This document shows, one piece after another, positions 35,630 to 45,852 of a stretch of 64,000 nt of DNA (positions are counted from its first letter, which is position 1; each line of letters begins with the position of its first letter). Under the pieces are notes generated by a model. It saw nothing but the letters and a program-made list of their open reading frames with translations, searched no databases and was not told where the DNA came from. The position numbers were made by a program, and so were the translations under genes. The stretch spans positions 349,391 through 413,390 of the forward strand of contig NBAY01000041.1 of the NCBI GenBank assembly GCA_002794775.1, written 5' to 3'. The stretch is from Porodaedalea pini. Lineage: Eukaryota; Basidiomycota; Agaricomycetes; Hymenochaetales; Hymenochaetaceae.

Positions 35630-37476
35630 GTAAGCAAGAAGGGGCGGTTGAAGGGAAAATGCTTATAGTAAGCTTCGATGGCTGGAGCAGCCGTGAAAAT
35701 AGAAATCAAAGGAGAAAGGGGGGATCCCTGCGGGACGCCCCTATTAGGTTTGGTGAAAGTGTCAGAGAAATATTGATTAAAATGCAATGAAATGGGGCGA
35801 TCGCGCATCCAATGAGAGACGCAATTGATAAGGTTAGGGTGGATAAGGGATCGGGTCAACCGATCAATGAGTAAAGGGTGAGAAATGTTGTCAAAAAAAC
35901 CCTGTATGTCGATGGTGACCACAGAGGTCAGCCAACGGCGCTGGTTAGGTTCGCGAGGGCCGAGGCCGGAAGAATTGACAATGGGAGAACAAATGAGGGG
36001 TTCGAAACTGTGTAAATGTAAAACCTCGTAGCAGGCTGAAAGCGCCGACAAGGCTTTCCGGCAGCCATGCTGTGATGAAGGGATAAGAGAGCGTTGTTCG
36101 AATATAACTTGAAGGCGATTGAAAAGAATCCGTTCGAATAATTTGCCCATGGTGTCAACCAGGGCAATGGGGCGAAAAGAGCGAGGGAGAGAAAAATCAG
36201 AACGTTTGGGTTTGGGAATAAATGTAACGATAGAATGTTTGAATGATAAAGGGAAGTGGCCAAAAGTGAGGCAAGCGGAAAATAATTGGGAAAAGAACGA
36301 AGGTTCAAACTCAACGAAAAGTTTTAAGTGAAGATAGGTGAAACAATTGACGCCAGGCGACGTCGAGTCATCGGTGCCTTTTAAGGCTCGGAGAATCTCA
36401 TCAACAGAGACAAGCTCAATGTCGGCTAATGGCGGGAGCGTATGCTGGTCGTGATAACCTGAAGGAAGCGCGGGGAAAAACGTTGAGCGGAAGAGGTCGG
36501 CTTTCTCGCTCTCGTTGATAGTAAAGCTGCCGGAAGGGAGCTTAAGGGCGCCAATGGGGTGACGGCGGCGCGCTGTGCCTATATACTGTCTCCTCCAAAT
36601 GGAGGAATGGTCGGATTGTTGGAGTAAGCCGCCAAAGAAGGATGACTTGGCGGCAGCGAGAGTTTTATGAAGGCGGGAGAGGCTCTCCAGCGTCGGATCG
36701 GAGTGATGAGCCTGGTAGTCACGATTGCATTGCTCGGTCCACCAAGAATGTGGTCCATGATAGTCCCGGGGTTTGTGCTTCCGCAGAAATCGGGTTGCAA
36801 AAGATGAAAATGACGTATAAAAGGAGTGTAAAATGTCGTCGATGTCAGAAGGAGAATGGATGTTAGTCGCGTCAAAAGAAAAGGAATGCGACTCGCGAAA
36901 CTCGGAAATTAAAGAAGGAATGTCGTGCTTGCGTACGAGACGAAGAGGATGAGTATCTGGGGGTGGTCTGAGCAAAATAGGGAACGAAAATGTAAGAGGA
37001 AGATGGTCGGAATGAAATTCAAATGAAGGGTCTCCAATGAGGAGGGATTGAATAATAGGGGGAGAGATGTCCGGTGAACATATAACAAGGTCCAGGGTAG
37101 AAGAACCCAGGGGATAAACGAAAGTGGGGGTATTTGGAGGATTAGTGATCACGAGTGAGGAGTCATCAATCCAACGCGTAAAAGGTTCAGAAGCGGAAAA
37201 GAGGTAAGAGAAATGTTGATCAGACCAGAGGGGTGAGTGTCGGTTGAAGTCACCGAGAAAAATGTGAGAGTCGGATGACGAAAGCGTTGGGAAAGGATTT
37301 TCAAATGAGTGAGAGGAAGGAGCGTTATAAATGTTCCAAATATAAATAGGAGGGAGTGAGTGGCCGCGATCAATGCTGATCGTTGTAACACCAACCGGTT
37401 CGTTGGGCACGGAACGAGCGGAACGCACGCGATGTACGTCACGAAGTCGAAGAGCCTCGACTCGGCAATCGAGCAA
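35611..37476 (-). pseudogene. Retrotransposon endonuclease C-terminal half plus reverse transcriptase
   Basis: One long open frame. The endonuclease part has IYIWNIYNAPSS, HIFLGDFNRHSPLWSD, STLDLVI and HSDHLPLTF, the catalytic GDFN and SDH motifs. The RT part has IVTFIPKPKRSD, SFRPIALVDTMGKLFERIL, HGCRKALSA, VVTIDIQGFFDNISH (palm Asp) and RGVPQGSPLSPLI. It terminates by frameshift just before the YMDD box. The first residues before about 37400 probably derive from inserted sequence. Confidence 0.85.
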
Positions 37477-38450
37477 AGCGGTACACCCGGGTCGGCGGTG
37501 ATTACCTGAACACGGAACGCACGCAACGGCCGGATCGCACGCATCAGCTACTCGGACCGACCCCGGTGCACTTATCTGTGCGCGTGTCCACTCGACCCTG
37601 CCAAAGGTTCGTTCATTTGCCTTTGTCTAACGAACATGCGGCAGCCCGGCATTGGTCGTTCCGGCTCCGTACAAAGGATCCCGAAGCTCACCGACGCTAC
37701 GCCAAGTCAACACGCGCCGTCCCCGCCTTTCAGTAGTTCGGATCGTGGAGCCGCTCAAAGGAAACACTCAGGAGGCTCAGTGGTAGGACAATAGAGGACT
37801 CGTCTCATTTTATTTCGCCTTTCATGTTTACGCAGGACACTTGTTTAGTATTTATAGAGCGTCGAATGTTGTAGATAGAAGAGGAATTCCACCCCCGAGT
37901 TTCGACGCCTAACTTCGTGTGCTATCTCTCAGGACTGTCTCTAGGTACGCCTCGGTGCCTCAGTGACTCGAAACGCTCACCTCGACTTCGTTTTATTCGC
38001 GTTGCGCCCGTTGCGCTCGTTCCGTCCGTTTCGTCCTTACCTCGTTTCGCTTCGTTCTCGTTATCTCGACTTCGACTCCCTCTCGTCTCTTATCTTCTGA
38101 ATTAAGTCCCGTATCTCGCCCCGCTCTCTGGTACTCCAGACGACGTCTGTTGAGCACAGGGACCAGCCGTCCATCCCGAGGACAATCCCGCTCCGAGAAA
38201 GTCGTGTTAATATTAGCGCGTCTCCGTGTCTTCCGACACAGCCACCGACAATCCCCCACACATCTCGAGCGCTCCGCCAGCGCTACGCTTCGAACACTTC
38301 CCTATTAGTACGCTTCGTCGATTCCGTTGCCCCTGACACACCGGAACGCACGCGACCCGAATCCTGCGATCCGGAACCCACGGAACTCGACCGGAACGAG
38401 GGTATTGACCCATTAGACACGTCTCCCTCGAACTCAATCATCTGATTCCT
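37400..38450. other. About 1 kb foreign insertion in the endonuclease region
   Basis: Endonuclease coding stops making sense near 38500 (after ATFIHPRIAHLFSS) and resumes near 37400 (VTTISIDRG). The intervening sequence has no long coding frame. It carries several copies of CGGAACG-type strings near both ends, for example CGGAACGCACGCGA at 37419-37432 and 38342-38355, and a TATTTATAGA box near 37850. It could be a solo LTR or a small non-autonomous element. I could not define its ends. Confidence 0.5.
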
Positions 38451-38452
38451 AT

Positions 38453-38812
38453 TCACTAACAACCGGAACTCAGAATTATCATCGTGACTTGGAATGTAGT
38501 TCGTGATAAATTCGGTTGGGAGCTGAACAAATGAGCGATGCGCGGGTGAATAAAGGTCGCGCAAGAAGGTGGTGTAGTCTGAGAGGGAGGGGGGAGTATG
38601 CAAATGAAGGGGTCGGAATTGCGAGTAGCGAATACCCGTTCTCCAGTAGCAGACGACTTGGAAGGGACGATTGAAGAAATGACAGGGATTTCCTGTAAAC
38701 AGATGATATCAGGGCACGCGGTCCCTCTTTGAAAAGGGGATTTAAAAAGAAGGTCAGTAGTGGGTTCTGAACGGCGGACGTTCAGGGAAAGAATAGAAAG
38801 AGAAGTAGTCAT
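38453..38812 (-). pseudogene. Retrotransposon ORF2 start, endonuclease N-terminus
   Basis: MTTSLSILSLNVRRSEP... with LNVRR and PDIICLQEIP, the first two conserved blocks of AP-type endonucleases (Asn and Glu catalytic positions). Its ATG at 38812 directly follows the ORF1 stop codon (TAAATG). The frame is cut by the insertion downstream. Confidence 0.75.
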
Positions 38813-41044
38813 TTAGTAAGGTGGTCTGTAATTGCGACGAGCAGGGCAGGTGGTAGACCTGGCGTTATGGTCGCCTTGACAATTGATACAATGCGCGAAA
38901 TGCTGACACGCAAGGTTGTTGGAAGCAGTGCAAGGGGCACATCTTGCGACGTGCACAGCGGTCCGGTGTGGTTCAGAACAGATAGCGCATCGCGCTACCG
39001 AACGACACTTGGTGGAGGGGTGACCCAGGCGATGACAGTTGTCGCATTGGGAGATAGTTGGGCGAGCTCGCATTTCCTCCAGGCGTCGGATGACACCGAA
39101 GACTGGGATATTGCGGTTGTTATGTAAGAAAAAGTGGTCAAACGAAAGCCGGTTAGTGTCTTTAAGGATAATAGAAACATTGCAATAGTCGAGGGTGTTA
39201 AGGCGCTCGATAGATGCCATGAATTGGGGGGGTAGAGGAACTCCTGGTCGGAAAATTGCAGGAGAGACGATAGCTCTTCCAGTAAGTCCCCTTGAGTGTA
39301 GAGGATGTTGGTGTTTTTATCGAAGACTGGGACGGCTGGGAGAACGAGTTTGAACTGGGGGGAAGGGGTAAAGACCTTCGCCCCACTGATGTTAATGACG
39401 TGATTGAGAAGAGAAGAGAGAGACGTGAAATTTGAATCAAAATCAGCGCGAATATTGGTAAAGGAGATGCATAAATTGCCGTTGGAAGTGTACTCGACGT
39501 TGAGGACGACGAGATGTTTGAAATTGGCGGAGCCCTTTAGGCCCGAACGAACGGTGTTCTTAATAGAATTAGGGAGGGGCGAACGGCAAGGTTGTCTGGG
39601 AGGGAAAAATAAACGCGTTTGACGTTACGAATACGGGTATTGACCGAGCCGTTAGCACGGTTCATAGGTGTAGTAGTGATCTCCCCGTCAGGGTGGTCAA
39701 CTGTGGGTTTCGTAACTTTAGTAGGGACCTGTTTAGGCCTCTTCTGTGTTGCCTTCGCATAAGTAACCGTTGTGTATCCGTCGTTATCCGTTCCGACGGA
39801 CTGAACTGGCGGGTGGTATACCGTGGTCGTTAATCCTGGGCGGGGAGCGTTATGTTCCGAGTGCATGTATCCATCAGGTGCGTGGATGGTGCCTTGGGTA
39901 TCCATGCGAAAGCCTGAGCCCGGGATGCGGGTTTTGGCCATGGCCACTTCATATTCTGTGCGCCCACCCTTTGGGGGGGCACGCGTTGCTTAATTACCGG
40001 GGGGGGCGGGGGGAATCGCGGGTCGTGAGTAAAACGGGCACCTAAAGGTTCTGGCAGGTATTTTTTGTCAGACGGGGTGTTAGCTGGGAAAGATACTTTG
40101 GGTTTTGCGGTATTTTGCGCCTGTTTTTCAAGTTTAGTGGTTTTTTCCGAGAGAGATGAGACCATAGATAGAAGGGAAGAAATGGATCTGGACATGTTCG
40201 AAATTTCGTCAGTAATACGTTCCTCACGGAGGTCCTGGGGACTCCGATAAATATTGTCGAAAGTGTCTTTGCAGTACGGTGCGTGGATTTTGAAAGCGGT
40301 CTGGAAGCTGTTAATAGCGGAGTTAGCGTAGTTTTCTCGTTGAGTTTCCTCATCGAGCGCGTTAGCGCGATGGATCCAAAAGCAGAGTGAGGATGCTATG
40401 CTAGCCATGTAGCGACCCATACGTCCGGGGTCGCTCTGAAAAGACGTGTCCGATTTCCAAAGGTCCTGTGAAATGATATTATGGAGGTCGCGGACCGTGC
40501 CGTCCGCGAGTTCTAACGCTTTCCGGTTAACTTCTTCGGCTATTTCCGGGTCCTCGTTATCGATATCGATGGGATCGATGTCGACCTGGGGCGGTTGAGA
40601 GTCCACATACAAGTCGTCAGCGTCCATGGCATCCTTGTCGTCTGGGATTTGCCCGATCGTGGCGGGGTTATTGGGAGCTTCACGCGCCTGGTGTTCTTCT
40701 TCAGATGGGGACCGCTTGAGCGATTGTTGGGAGAGAATTTCTGGGGTAGGGGGAAGATCCCCTTGTTTGCGGAGGGCGGCGGCATGTTGGTCCGCTTCAA
40801 CGTCTGGGGACCAGTTGGCGATATTTTTCGCACTAAGGTCGCAAACAGTGGAGTTGTGGTTGTAGGTGGAGTCGCGTCCGCATTTGCTGCAGAGTTTCGC
40901 CGTGCCAGAGACGCACGAGCGACTGTGATGAGGCAGTTCGTATTTGCACTCTTCACATTTAGTCGGATCCTTGATATTGCCTAAGGATCTGAGCGATTTG
41001 ATTCGATGGAGACTCGAGGGCTTCGCATTGGGGGGCGGGGCCAT
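38813..41044 (-). pseudogene. Retrotransposon ORF1 (gag-like) with zinc knuckles, frameshifted
   Basis: The ATG at 41044 opens 404 codons with an N-terminal Cys cluster (CEECKYELPHHSRSC, CSKCGRDSTYNHNSTVC), then a long polar region. The reading then shifts near 39900 and again near 39200. The last part (MASIERLNTLDYC to YRPPY) has CCHC-like knuckles: CDNCHRLGHPSTKC, CAICSEPHRTAVHVARC and CINCQGDHNARSTTC. This is a nucleic-acid-binding ORF1 typical of the I/Tad group. Confidence 0.75.
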
Positions 41045-41113
41045 CGTTAGAGACGAGAAACAACACTGGTAAAGTCTTTCCCACGGTCTGGATGATAGTG
41101 GTAAGAGGTTAAA

Positions 41114-41124
41114 GTGACGTACGT
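41114..41124. repeat. Target-site duplication, right copy
   Basis: GTGACGTACGT next to the 5' end (element sense) of the retrotransposon, identical to 33718-33728. It lies 45 bp upstream of the Rab escort protein ATG. Confidence 0.75.
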
Positions 41125-41168
41125 GGCGCGGCCGTGCTACTTTCAGTTTGAGAGCGTACTACATAATA

Positions 41169-43008
41169 ATGGACTCTCACTTTCAGGTCATTATTCTCGG
41201 GACAGGACTTACGGAGTCAATTACTGCAGCGTGAGTATGACACCTGGATTCATCAATGTCTCCCTCATCAGTTTGAGTCTCGGACTTTCAGTGCACTCGC
41301 TAAAGCTGGTCTGAAGGTCGCGCACGTCGATTCCAACCAGTATTATGGTGCTGGGGAAGCAAGTTTGACCACCACGGAGTTGCAACAATGCATGACGACG
41401 CTTCCTAAAGAAACAGCTTCGAATGCAAGGCTCACACCAGCTTCACTCCGTGGCGAGTTGCCCTCTTCCTCTAGGGCTTACTCCTTGTCTTTATCGCCGT
41501 CGATAATTCCGTCAAATGGACCTCTCATCTCTGCTCTCATAGGCTCTGGAGTGGCGCATTATGGCGGCTTCAAACTACTCGAGTTCATCTCTGTCTACTC
41601 TACAGACGGATTCAAGAACGTCCCAGGAAGCAAGGAGGATATATTTAAGTCGAAGGAACTTTCGCTTATGGACAAACGAAGGCTCATGCGCTTCCTCATG
41701 TTCGCTTCCGGAGAATTTGAAACCTCCCCCGAAATTCAAGGAAGAGAGTCAATTGCATTCGTATCCTTCCTGGAGGACGTGTTCTCTCTCAGCAGTCAGC
41801 TTGCCTCCGCCTTAGCATATGCTCTTGCACTCTGTAAAACTAGCTCTGGTGCGTAGTCATTAAACACTTCATGGATACCGGTAACTAAATATCGATGCTC
41901 AGATCCCGCTCTCCCTGCATTGAATCGAATAAGACACTATCTGCGCTCCGCAGGTTGTTATGGCCCTTCACCCTTTTTAGTGGGCCAGTACGGAGGCCTG
42001 GGCGAATTGGTTCAGGGCTTTTGCAGGTGAAAGACTTTAGTCGTCACTTCGGTGCATATTCGCTTGACATATTATTAACAAGTACACTCCATAGAGTTTG
42101 CGCGGTATCCGGCGGCACGTATATTCTCGGACGCGATATCCTTTCTCTAGAGATGGAGCAGAGTCCATCATTCGAGAATGACGAGGCGAAGAACTTCCGT
42201 CTTAAGCTCTCCGATATGCCTGAAGACCTCACCGCCGACATTATTGTCTCTTCTGTTGATTTTTTGCCGAAGCTCGGAATCGATGATGAGAGTGAACACG
42301 ACAATGGCTCGACTGAAGGTAATCATGCATATTGTATAGCGCTCATAGATGGTGCATTGTCCCGGCCTTTGTCATATCAGTCTGCCTCATCAACAAATGA
42401 TAGCAACGAAGATCACGACAGCACGGATGCTGAAGGTCAATCTCGACCCATTGACGCTGGTCTGTTAGTCTTCCCTCCTGGTGAATTATCGTCCGGCAAG
42501 GCATCAGGACCGGTGAATGTCTTGGTAAACGGCGAAGGAACTTTGTCTTGTCCACGCGGGAAAAGTATGTCCTTCTCGTCTATTAAGTTCAAGATTAGCA
42601 CTCATAGGCAATGTTTAAGGTATACTATACCTCTCAACAATAATCGAGGATACCCCTGTGGACGAAGTAGAACCGGATCCTGAGCTGCTACTTCGGCCGT
42701 ATCTAGAAGCCACCCTGTGCCTTATCCGCTCTCCCGATGCCTCTTCTCTCAAGGTGTTGTCCTGTGCGTTCTATACGAAGTCCGCCCCCTCGATTTCACA
42801 GACTCGGCTCGCTTCACTAAAGGAGAAAGGAATCTTGGTCTCTCCCACTCTGCCGAACCATCTCGCGGAGGCCGGCGGTGCTGCTGCTGCAAACGGGGAG
42901 GTTTCATTCAGGGATGTGTTGAAGCTTGTAGGCAAGCCAGACGTGGACGACATAGACTTCTGGCCTCCGTTGCCTCCAGGACTTGACGATGACGACGAGA
43001 TGTTATAG
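41169..43008 (+). CDS. MRS6: Rab escort protein (Rab geranylgeranyltransferase component A, MRS6-like)
   Basis: REP presents Rab GTPases to geranylgeranyltransferase II and delivers them to membranes. Exons: 41169-41230, 41292-41848, 41903-42026, 42095-42564 and 42620-43008. Conserved blocks: MDSHFQVIILGTGLTESITAA (dinucleotide-like loop), LAKAGLKVAHVDSNQYYG, FKSKELSLMDKRRLMRFLMF (REP rather than GDI), SPFLVGQYGGLGELVQGFCR, VSGGTYILGR, then an insert of acidic residues and SILYLSTIIEDTPVDEVEPD. It ends GLDDDDEML. The third intron (41849-41902) has a GTGCGT donor and the last has an AAG acceptor. Only 45 bp separate the ATG from the retrotransposon junction, so its promoter may be altered. Confidence 0.94.
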
Positions 43009-43264
43009 ACAGCAGTGGGGTCGTATGCACAGCCCGCCCAATAATTTGTAATCAGGCGACGGAGGAAAGCACAAAAGAAGATCCATATGTTGTATAAGGC
43101 TAAGTAGATACAGGATGATAGCCCGAACATCGAAAACATCAGAAAAGACAAAATGAAGGATATATTAAACCTACTGGGCACAAGCGAGATAATACGGGTG
43201 AAGTGCATACTGGTTAAATCGGATTAAGAAAAAAATTCAGCACAAGCTCGTCTTCTACCGATGT

Positions 43265-45565
43265 CTACTCTCCATTCGGTTTCCTGTCCGATTGTTGTCT
43301 CGTTAATCCTGCCGCAGCGAAACCGCGCGCTGCGAACCCACTTCCGCCGCGTCCTCGACCCCGACCTCGGAAAGAGGAGGCGCTACTCGATTCACGGTCG
43401 TCAGCTTGCACGACGTACGGAACGACATCTTTCATTTTCTGGATCCGTGTATTAGTTTCGATTTGGGTATTACAAAGTGCTACATCACATACCTCGGCAT
43501 GCTTTTGCAAGCCTGCCTTCATAGCCTCCTCGTCGCCAAACTCGACGAAAGCGGTCCGCGTTGGCTTTCCGTAATTTTGCGGGAAGTGAATCCGAATGAT
43601 CTATAAATGTGAAGTGCGATTAAAAATCGAATACTTTTCGAGTATTAATATACGTACGCCATCCTTTGCTTCGCCATAGAATTCCTTAATATCATCTTCC
43701 GAGTGCAGACCGGTGTATCTCATGAACAACGTCCATGGATTCCTTGGAGGCTTTTTAGAAGTCGGGGTCTGGGCACCAGAGCTATTAGCTCCGGCTATAG
43801 GAGACACAGGATTTGCGCCCCAGCCTCCTCGCTCATTGACATCCGACGGTGCGCCTGTTACAGGCGTGGCCTTGCCAGAAGGGGGAGCAGAAGGTTGAGC
43901 GGCGCTGGGTTTATTTTCGGACGAAGAAGCTACTTCATCTCCTTCCTTCTCTTTGTCTTTCACATCCTTCTTCTCCTTCTTTTTATCCTTCTTGCCCTTC
44001 TGCTTGTCGCCATCTGCCTTGTCGCCGGGGCCGGAAGCGGCGTCGTTACCAGTAGCTTTGTTCCCCCAGGAGTCTCTTGGTGTTTCTCTGCCGGAGTTCA
44101 CTGCGGATGCCTGTTGCTGGTTCGACGGCTGAGGAGGTGGAGTTGGAGCAACAGAAGGTCCGTTCGATTTGAACGCAGGCGTAGGCTGAGTCCTCTGTGG
44201 TGCCGGAGTACCGCTAGACGACGGTGCCACATTGTTAGGTAGGGCGGATGTAGTCGAGTTGGGCGTGGCAGCAGAATTCGCAGTGCGACGGTATGCATAG
44301 TTAAATCCTGTGACAGACATCAGCATTACAACTTTGACGAAAGCCGTAAGAAATGTACCTTGGCTCTTGAGTTCTGCGCTAACCCTGCCTTCCTTAATGT
44401 CGAGAACCAATGATCCGTATGCGGCATCGCATAAGTTCCAGTTCCAGCAGTTCTTCCATGCTGGTTCATCTCCCGTCGCCGTGCCACCAGGCCCAATATG
44501 TGGCTGTACAGCAGGGACCCTTTCAATGACACTCAGAGCCTTTTCCAGCAAGATACGCTGATTCTCATCCACGACGGCTTCGACCTGCGGCTTCACGCTC
44601 TCCCAGATCTTCGCAAAGCTGTCCTTTCCGTTGAGGATTTTGTGGCGGAAACCCTCAAAGTCACCTTGGACGCTAAACTCGTTCCAAGAGCTCGTGTACC
44701 GGAAATGAAGGCCAGCAGAGATGGTGAGATCTGCTTTAAGAATGAGCGCAAGCTGTGCGATAATACCTTCACGCCCAGGACTCGCGTGCGTGACAAGAAG
44801 GCGGGTTTCGGAGGGGTCGTACACACGCTGCGCTGTATCGACGAGCTCGCCTATTTGCAAGGCGGTGGTCCACATCGTGCCTTGCCCTCCGGCAATAGTA
44901 GCATTACCATCCCCATTGTCGAACATCTTATGTGGGACGAATGCCCCTCCAAGGCCGAGAAGTCGAAGTTTGACACCACCGATGTCCAGGCAGCGCGTCG
45001 TAGCTTCGTCGATGACATGAAGGTTCTCGATGTCGCATACACCCTGACGGAACTTTTCAAGCACCCTGACGTCCTCGCATGCACCCCAGACCGTGAATAC
45101 GGGCACACTTAGTTTGATCTGGCCGGAGAGGAGTAAAGGGAATTCAGACAGAAGGGAAATTGTCATAGCCGAGCGTATGACGGCTGGTGGGGTTTCCGGC
45201 GCAAGAAGTGAGCCACGCTGGGCATTCGGGATTAATGGGGAGTATTGTGTGAGGTGCTTCAGAGTACGGTCATTGATGTTTTCCAGGCTTGAGGATTCTA
45301 GAATCATAATCATTAGGTAGTTAGCTATTTTGAGGAACGATGGCGACTCACCAAAAAAACCGAAATCCCCAGTGTGAATAATGGCCTTCGCATTTGCCTC
45401 CCTCGCCATATCATTGAGGCTCGACAGGCGACCACGAACGTCTGCGATGCAGAGTATGCGGCCGGCGACAGTGTCGATGACCTTCGTCTGCGTGTTAACA
45501 TGGACCTGCGTCGGCAAGGGTGAGGCACCGGGTCGAGTTGAGGCTGTCACGGATGGAGGTTGCAT
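43265..45565 (-). CDS. DUF2433 protein (metallophosphoesterase-like) with basic C-terminal tail
   Basis: A fungal protein family of unknown function. The start is MQPPSV at 45565; the open frame runs further up but with no ATG. The N-terminal half resembles a calcineurin-type phosphoesterase: GRILCIADVRGRLSSLNDMA, AIIHTGDFGFFGESPSF, PVFTVWGACEDV, ETRLLVTHASPGREGII. The usual DxH of the first motif is DVR, so metal binding is doubtful. After an intron near 44310-44360 comes a long Ser/Pro/Lys-rich linker (KDKKKEKKDVKDKEKE). An RRM-like end follows (NPWTLFMRYTGLHSEDDIKEFYGEAKDGVR, GKPTRTAFVEFGDEEAMKAG) and an RGRGRGRGG tail. Divergent from MED13 with about 290 bp. Confidence 0.75.
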
Positions 45566-45852
45566 TGCGAGCGATGTGGTGAAAATAGGTATAGACAACG
45601 GTGGCGACGACAGGAGCTCGACAACAAGGTCGACTGCCAAAGGAGTAGGAGACGCGTGCTGGTGAAAAAGGCTTGCTTGCCTAAATCGGTGTGCACTGCG
45701 ATCGGCGTGTCGCCCGGACACACCTCGAGAGTCGTGTCCCCGAGAACGACGACCACCGCATGCGCACACTCATATTCACTTGCACCGTCGACGAGCTCGA
45801 CGTTGTCGAGGGTTCAGCTTCTCTCTAGCCTTCGACTTTTTGGCGGATTCTT

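Larger units (their letters stand above)
33729..41113 (-). mobile_element. Non-LTR retrotransposon with RNase H domain, degenerate, 7.4 kb
   Basis: The element reads on the minus strand: gag-like ORF1, zinc knuckles, apurinic-type endonuclease, reverse transcriptase, RNase H and a C-terminal zinc finger. This is the order of the I/Tad1 group of fungal LINEs. Both ends abut the 11-mer GTGACGTACGT (33718-33728 and 41114-41124), the expected target-site duplication. The 3' end in element sense is TTATAAA, a minimal A-rich tail. Several frameshifts break ORF1 and the RT, and about 1 kb of foreign sequence interrupts the endonuclease, so this copy is dead. It lies between the start codons of GAR2 and the Rab escort protein gene. 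Confidence 0.85.

Noticed and set aside
37900..38280. Protein-coding gene in the retrotransposon insert
   Set aside because: Frames are Arg/Ser/Leu low-complexity in every reading, with no start context or motif. The pattern comes from CG-rich TTCG repeats.
33729..41113. LTR retrotransposon
   Set aside because: No long terminal repeats, protease or integrase. The AP-type endonuclease, RT order and C-terminal RNase H fit a non-LTR element.
45566..45769. N-terminal extension of the DUF2433 protein
   Set aside because: The frame is open upstream but begins without an ATG, its composition is unlike the family, and MQPPSV at 45565 is the first ATG in frame.
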